Positions 61,307-64,000 of a stretch of DNA of 64,000 nucleotides are shown one piece after another; the first letter of the stretch is position 1; every line of letters starts with the position of its first letter. This stretch comes from Methylobacterium sp. Leaf123 (GTDB lineage Bacteria; Pseudomonadota; Alphaproteobacteria; Rhizobiales; Beijerinckiaceae): NCBI RefSeq assembly GCF_001423405.1, contig NZ_LMNS01000001.1, forward strand, positions 62,500 through 126,499. The letters run 5' to 3'. The notes under the pieces are model-generated. The model worked only from the letters and a program-made list of their open reading frames with translations, searched no databases and was not told the DNA's origin. Made by a program: the position numbers and the translations under genes.

Positions 61307-61894
61307 ATGTTCACTGTCTACGGTGATCGCAAGTCGGGCAATTGCCTGAAGGTGGCCTGGGTTGCGGCGCATCTCGGGATCGCTCTCGATTGGCGCGAGC
61401 TCGACATCCTGAAGGGCGAGACGCGCACGCCGGACTTCCTCGCCCTCAACCCGGACGGGCGCGTGCCGACCCTCGTGCTGGAGGACGGGCGCAGCCTCGC
61501 CGAGTCGAACGCGATCATCGGCTATCTCGCCCGCGATTCCGCGCTGATCCCGGCGGACGCCTTCGCGCAGGCGAAGATACGGCAATGGCTGTTCTGGGAG
61601 CAGTACAGCCACGAGCCCTACATCGCCGTGCGCCGCTTCCAGCTTCTCTATCTCGGCCGGTCCGAGGCCGAGCTGGAACCGAAGCTGTTCGAGCGGGGCC
61701 ACGCCGCGCTCGCGCTGATGGAGGGCGCCCTAGCCGAGCGGCCGTTCCTCGTCGGCTCTCACCTGAGCCTCGCCGACGTGGCCCTCGTGGCTTACACCCG
61801 CCTCGCCCACGAGGGCGGCTTCGATCTCGTGCCCTATCCGGCCTTGCGGGCCTGGATCGCCCGCGTCGAGGCCGGGCTCGGCATTGCCGGTTGA
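61307..61894 (+). CDS. Glutathione S-transferase
   Basis: A 195-residue GST. The thioredoxin-fold N-terminal domain (1-78) begins MFTVYGDRKSGNCLKVAWVA, with Ser10/Asn12 as likely glutathione contacts, and includes NPDGRVPTLVLEDGRSLAESNAI. The helical C-terminal domain (85-190) has the SLADVALVAYTRLA N-cap region. It resembles the GSTs annotated as theta- or beta-like in alphaproteobacteria and is 20 residues shorter than usual. Start ATG 61307 follows GAAGAGG. Substrate unknown. Confidence 0.9.
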   Translation: MFTVYGDRKSGNCLKVAWVAAHLGIALDWRELDILKGETRTPDFLALNPDGRVPTLVLEDGRSLAESNAIIGYLARDSALIPADAFAQAKIRQWLFWEQYSHEPYIAVRRFQLLYLGRSEAELEPKLFERGHAALALMEGALAERPFLVGSHLSLADVALVAYTRLAHEGGFDLVPYPALRAWIARVEAGLGIAG

Positions 61895-61919
61895 AGCCTC
61901 GTTCCGAGAGCCGGCCACC

Positions 61920-61933
61920 TGTTTTTGAAAACA
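61920..61933. promoter_or_regulatory. AT-rich inverted repeat upstream of a small secreted protein gene
   Basis: TGTTTTTGAAAACA, six-base arms TGTTTT/AAAACA around TG, in an AT-rich pocket 68 bases before the gene at 62001. It could be an operator or part of a promoter. A CGATGC/GCATCG hairpin follows at 61935-61951. Confidence 0.35.
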
Positions 61934-62000
61934 ACGATGCTCCCGGCATCGAAACCCCGTCGGCTTGCCGACCCACCACGTCCTCGAACGGGATCAAGCC

Positions 62001-62306
62001 ATGGCATCAGGGAACCGCGCCGCCCCGGCATTGGCAGCACTCCTGGTCGGCGTGACCCTCGCCACTCCCGCCCGAAGCGCCCTGCCGCCCTCTTGGCAGC
62101 GCTTCCATGAGCTTCAGAAGGTTCTGGAAGTCGCCGCCAAGGCTTTGGAAGGTCACCCGATCGACGTGGTCGAGCGTCTGGACACCGACCGTTTCCTCGT
62201 GCGCGCCGGCCCGTGCCGCCTGGAGGTGCGGATCGTCGATCACCCGCGGGCGTATCCAGGCCCAAGGATGTTCGACGCGATCCCCGGTGAGCCGGATTGT
62301 TCGTGA
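62001..62306 (+). CDS. Small secreted protein of unknown function
   Basis: A 101-residue protein with signal peptide 1-27 (cut near ARSALP). The mature part is about 75 residues: a helix (WQRFHELQKVLEVAAKALEG) and beta-strands (DVVERLDTDRFLVRAGPCR and LEVRIVDHPRAYPG), with one Cys in each of the terminal parts (AGPCRL, EPDCS). The pair could be a disulfide. Start ATG 62001 with GGATCA ahead. No family is recognised. Confidence 0.75.
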   Translation: MASGNRAAPALAALLVGVTLATPARSALPPSWQRFHELQKVLEVAAKALEGHPIDVVERLDTDRFLVRAGPCRLEVRIVDHPRAYPGPRMFDAIPGEPDCS

Positions 62307-62408
62307 GCCTCCGGCGGGGGCGGCGATCGCCGGTGCGCTCTGCTAACCGAAGCCTGGCCGCTTGCTTCGGATTAAAACCGTTCCATTTCGCGGGGGTGGC
62401 CCCTGTCC

Positions 62409-62422
62409 CATGTCGCGACATG
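62409..62422. promoter_or_regulatory. 14-base perfect palindrome in the catalase leader
   Basis: CATGTCGCGACATG lies between the probable promoter region and the start codon of the catalase-related gene (16 bases before GTG/ATG 62438). Symmetry and position fit a repressor site or an RNA hairpin close to the ribosome-binding site (GAGAGGA). Confidence 0.45.
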
Positions 62423-62437
62423 CCCCGAGAGGAATGA

Positions 62438-63430
62438 ATGGTGGTCTCACGATACGGACGTGCCCTGGCTGCGGGCGTCGCGCTGGCTCTCGTCTGCGGC
62501 CTTCCGGCCCGAGCGCAGGACAGCTCGACGGCCGAGCAGACGATCGACGTCATGAACAAGCTATTCGGCAAGCATCCCGGCAAGCGGGCCAACCACGCCA
62601 AGGGGGTCGTCGCCGAGGGCAGCTTCACCCCCTCCGCCGACGCCGCGAAGATCAGCAAGGCGTCCCTGTTCGCCGGGCCGGAAGTGCCGGTGACGATCCG
62701 CTTTTCGGATGCGACCGGTGTGCCGACGATCGCCGATGGCGCCGCCAACGCCAATCCGCACGGCATGTCGCTCAAGTTCAAGCTCAGCGACGGCGCCGAC
62801 ATGGACGTCGTCGTGAACTCGCTGGCCTACTTCCCCGTCGCCACGGGCGAGGAGTTCCGCGACTTGCTGACGGCGGTGTCCCAGAGCGGGCCGGACGCGC
62901 AGAAGCCGACGGCGCTGGAGCGCTTCGTCGCCACGCACCCCGCCGCCGCCACGGCGGGGTCCACGGCCAAGACCCCGTCGAGCTTCGCCCGGCAGATCTA
63001 TAACGGCGTCAACGCCTTCATCTTCGTCGATAAGGACGGCAAGCGGCAGCCGTTCCGCTTCCGCTTCGTGCCGGTCCAGGGCGAGGAGATTTTACCCGCC
63101 CCGGAAGCGGCCAAGCGGGAGCCGAACTACCTCATGGACGAGATCGGCCCGCGCGTCGCCAAGGAGCCGGCGAAGTTCCGGGTGCTGGCGCAGCTCGCAG
63201 AGGCGGGCGACCCCACCAACGATGCCACGAAGCCGTGGCCGGAGAGCCGCAAGACCGTCGATCTCGGCACGCTGACGGTCACCAAGGTCGTGCCGGACAG
63301 CGCCGAGGCCGAGAAGGCGCTGCTGTTCATGCCGAACGCGCTCACCGACGGCATCGAGGTCTCGGATGATCCGCTGATCGATGCGCGCGTCCAGGCCTAC
63401 GCCGTGTCGTTCGGCCGGCGCGCGCAATAG
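62438..63430 (+). CDS. srpA: Periplasmic catalase-family peroxidase (SrpA-like)
   Basis: A 330-residue exported heme protein of the short catalase-related group. Signal peptide 1-27 (GLPARAQDS). Distal His53 lies in RANHAKGVVAEGSFTPS; the distal Asn is Asn126 in VVVNSLAYFPV; NPHGMSLKFKL follows the catalase pattern RGFALKFYT-like; and the heme-proximal Tyr is probably Tyr321 in VQAYAVSFGRR at the extreme C-terminus. Such proteins lack the large C-terminal part of true catalases and act as peroxidases with poor catalase activity. Start ATG 62438 with GAGAGGA ahead. A palindrome lies in the leader. Confidence 0.9.
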   Translation: MVVSRYGRALAAGVALALVCGLPARAQDSSTAEQTIDVMNKLFGKHPGKRANHAKGVVAEGSFTPSADAAKISKASLFAGPEVPVTIRFSDATGVPTIADGAANANPHGMSLKFKLSDGADMDVVVNSLAYFPVATGEEFRDLLTAVSQSGPDAQKPTALERFVATHPAAATAGSTAKTPSSFARQIYNGVNAFIFVDKDGKRQPFRFRFVPVQGEEILPAPEAAKREPNYLMDEIGPRVAKEPAKFRVLAQLAEAGDPTNDATKPWPESRKTVDLGTLTVTKVVPDSAEAEKALLFMPNALTDGIEVSDDPLIDARVQAYAVSFGRRAQ

Positions 63431-63456
63431 GTGATGCGTGGCCGGGGTCGCTCCGC

Positions 63457-63720
63457 CTAGCGGGCGGTCCCGGCGGCCGGAGCCGAGGATCCGGCGGGCC
63501 GCGGCGCATCCGACGCACCGGTGCGGGCCCCGTCCTTCGTAGCGCCCGAGCCGGTCAGTCCACCCGCACCCACGCTGCCCGTGGAGGGGCCGGCCTGATT
63601 CCGGTCCTGTGCCGGGGGCGGGGACGCGGCCCGTTTGTCCTCAGTTGCCGCAGCGCTGCCGGCGAGACAGGCGAGCAGCGCCGTACCGAGGCACATTCCG
63701 CGTCCAGACAGTCCCATCAT
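63457..63720 (-). CDS. Small secreted low-complexity protein
   Basis: An 87-residue protein with a signal peptide (about 1-25, cut near SAAATED) and a mature region of about 60 residues that is almost all Ala, Gly, Pro, Ser and Thr (GPSTGSVGAGGLTGSGATKD), so unstructured. The signal peptide and clean frame support it; it could be a cell-surface or wall-associated peptide. It converges on the catalase gene. No homology is recognised, and a chance frame cannot be excluded. Confidence 0.5.
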   Translation of the reverse strand: MMGLSGRGMCLGTALLACLAGSAAATEDKRAASPPPAQDRNQAGPSTGSVGAGGLTGSGATKDGARTGASDAPRPAGSSAPAAGTAR

Positions 63721-63879
63721 GCGTTCGCTCCCGAATGCGGCAGGTCGTCGGTGCCGTTCTGCGGGACCAACCGCAGGCGCTCGGCCCTGTTCCGGAAAGC
63801 GCGGTGCTGAGGTCGGGGCGCGGGTGCTGCACTTGACGGATCAGACAGCAATCACGCGGATTACGAGCTTACCCCGCGT

Positions 63880-64000
63880 TCAAGCGCCTTTCGGCCGCCG
63901 CAGCTCGAACCGGTTCTCGGGCTCGGTGGTGAAATAATCGAAATAGCCGCCGCGCAGGATCGGGCGCATGGCGCCGGTATCGACCCGGCCATCCTTCACG
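63880..64000 (-). CDS. C-terminal end of an unidentified protein (5' end outside window)
   Basis: The last 39 residues of a gene that enters from the right edge: it ends RPILRGGYFDYFTTEPENRF and then ELRRPKGA before TGA at 63880-63882. The sequence is well-formed coding sequence, but I do not recognise the family from the fragment. Confidence 0.55.
   Translation of the reverse strand, partial: VKDGRVDTGAMRPILRGGYFDYFTTEPENRFELRRPKGA

Noticed and set aside
63841..63879. Possible tRNA or other RNA in the gaps
   Set aside because: I scanned the intergenic gaps for the T-loop pattern GGTTCGAATCC and for cloverleaf arms and found none in the window.

Overview
The window is a GC-rich, gene-dense stretch of ordinary bacterial chromosome. 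Gene content and order point to an alphaproteobacterium of the Rhizobiales, most like Methylobacterium/Methylorubrum: a pdxJ-acpS-lepB-rnc-era run, an rlmH-envC-ctpA-deacetylase-rppH run, folE-hisI next to a NifU-like gene and yidD, paired BTLCP cysteine peptidases, DUF2336, PAS_5-type and UdgX proteins, and several palindromic intergenic repeats. The genus is inferred from recalled protein similarity, not from a search. I found no rRNA, tRNA, CRISPR array, prophage, complete insertion sequence or origin. || Layout. 1-5.3 kb: end of a Trm112-like gene, a Tim44-like membrane protein, a PAS/LOV-like histidine kinase, two tandem transglutaminase-like cysteine peptidases and a PilZ protein. 5.5-9.1 kb: a PAS_5-type protein divergent from a rhomboid protease, a predicted outer-membrane protein and a CBS-domain protein. 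9.1-12.6 kb: folE-hisI-patatin on the minus strand, divergent from a NifU-like scaffold gene and yidD. 12.7-17.8 kb: a Bax-inhibitor-1 family protein, a large FtsX-type permease without an ATPase partner and a membrane histidine kinase. 18-23.8 kb: pdxJ-acpS-lepB-rnc-era, then (after a palindromic repeat) an RsmC-like methyltransferase and an RsuA-type pseudouridine synthase. 23.8-31.4 kb: a Pr6Pr membrane protein, small secreted proteins, kup, a DUF2939 protein, rppH and a chemoreceptor. 31.8-36.4 kb: cell-envelope operon (deacetylase, ctpA, envC-like, rlmH). 36.7-45.2 kb: an MFS transporter, a GGDEF-EAL protein, a DsbA-fold isomerase, argG, a DUF4424 protein, an unknown protein and gph. 45.4-52.8 kb: rpiA, a DUF2059 protein, an O-antigen-ligase-like protein, gor, an orphan TAXI-type binding protein, recX and an OsmC protein. 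52.9-55.7 kb: a radical-SAM protein overlapping a UdgX-type uracil-DNA-binding fusion protein. 55.8-64 kb: a zinc alcohol dehydrogenase, a translationally coupled lytic transglycosylase/DUF2336 pair, a degenerate HpcH/HpaI-like protein, a GST, an SrpA-type catalase and small secreted proteins. || How the genes work together. Most are housekeeping: protein export and RNA processing (lepB, rnc, era, yidD), cell-wall remodelling (envC, ctpA, transglycosylase), vitamin and amino-acid synthesis (pdxJ, folE, hisI, argG), redox defence (gor, OsmC, catalase, GST) and signalling (two kinases, PilZ, GGDEF-EAL, chemoreceptor). || The most unusual observation is that two different palindromic elements lie inside open reading frames, both near the protein N-terminus. 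A 136-bp nested palindrome forms about 45 codons at the start of the UdgX fusion gene (54114-55679), and a 43-bp palindrome forms codons 7-21 of the O-antigen-ligase-like gene (47463-48737). Both are read in frame, and for the first there is no usable start codon between the element and the conserved domain. The radical-SAM/UdgX pair itself is the best candidate here for a poorly understood DNA modification or repair system.
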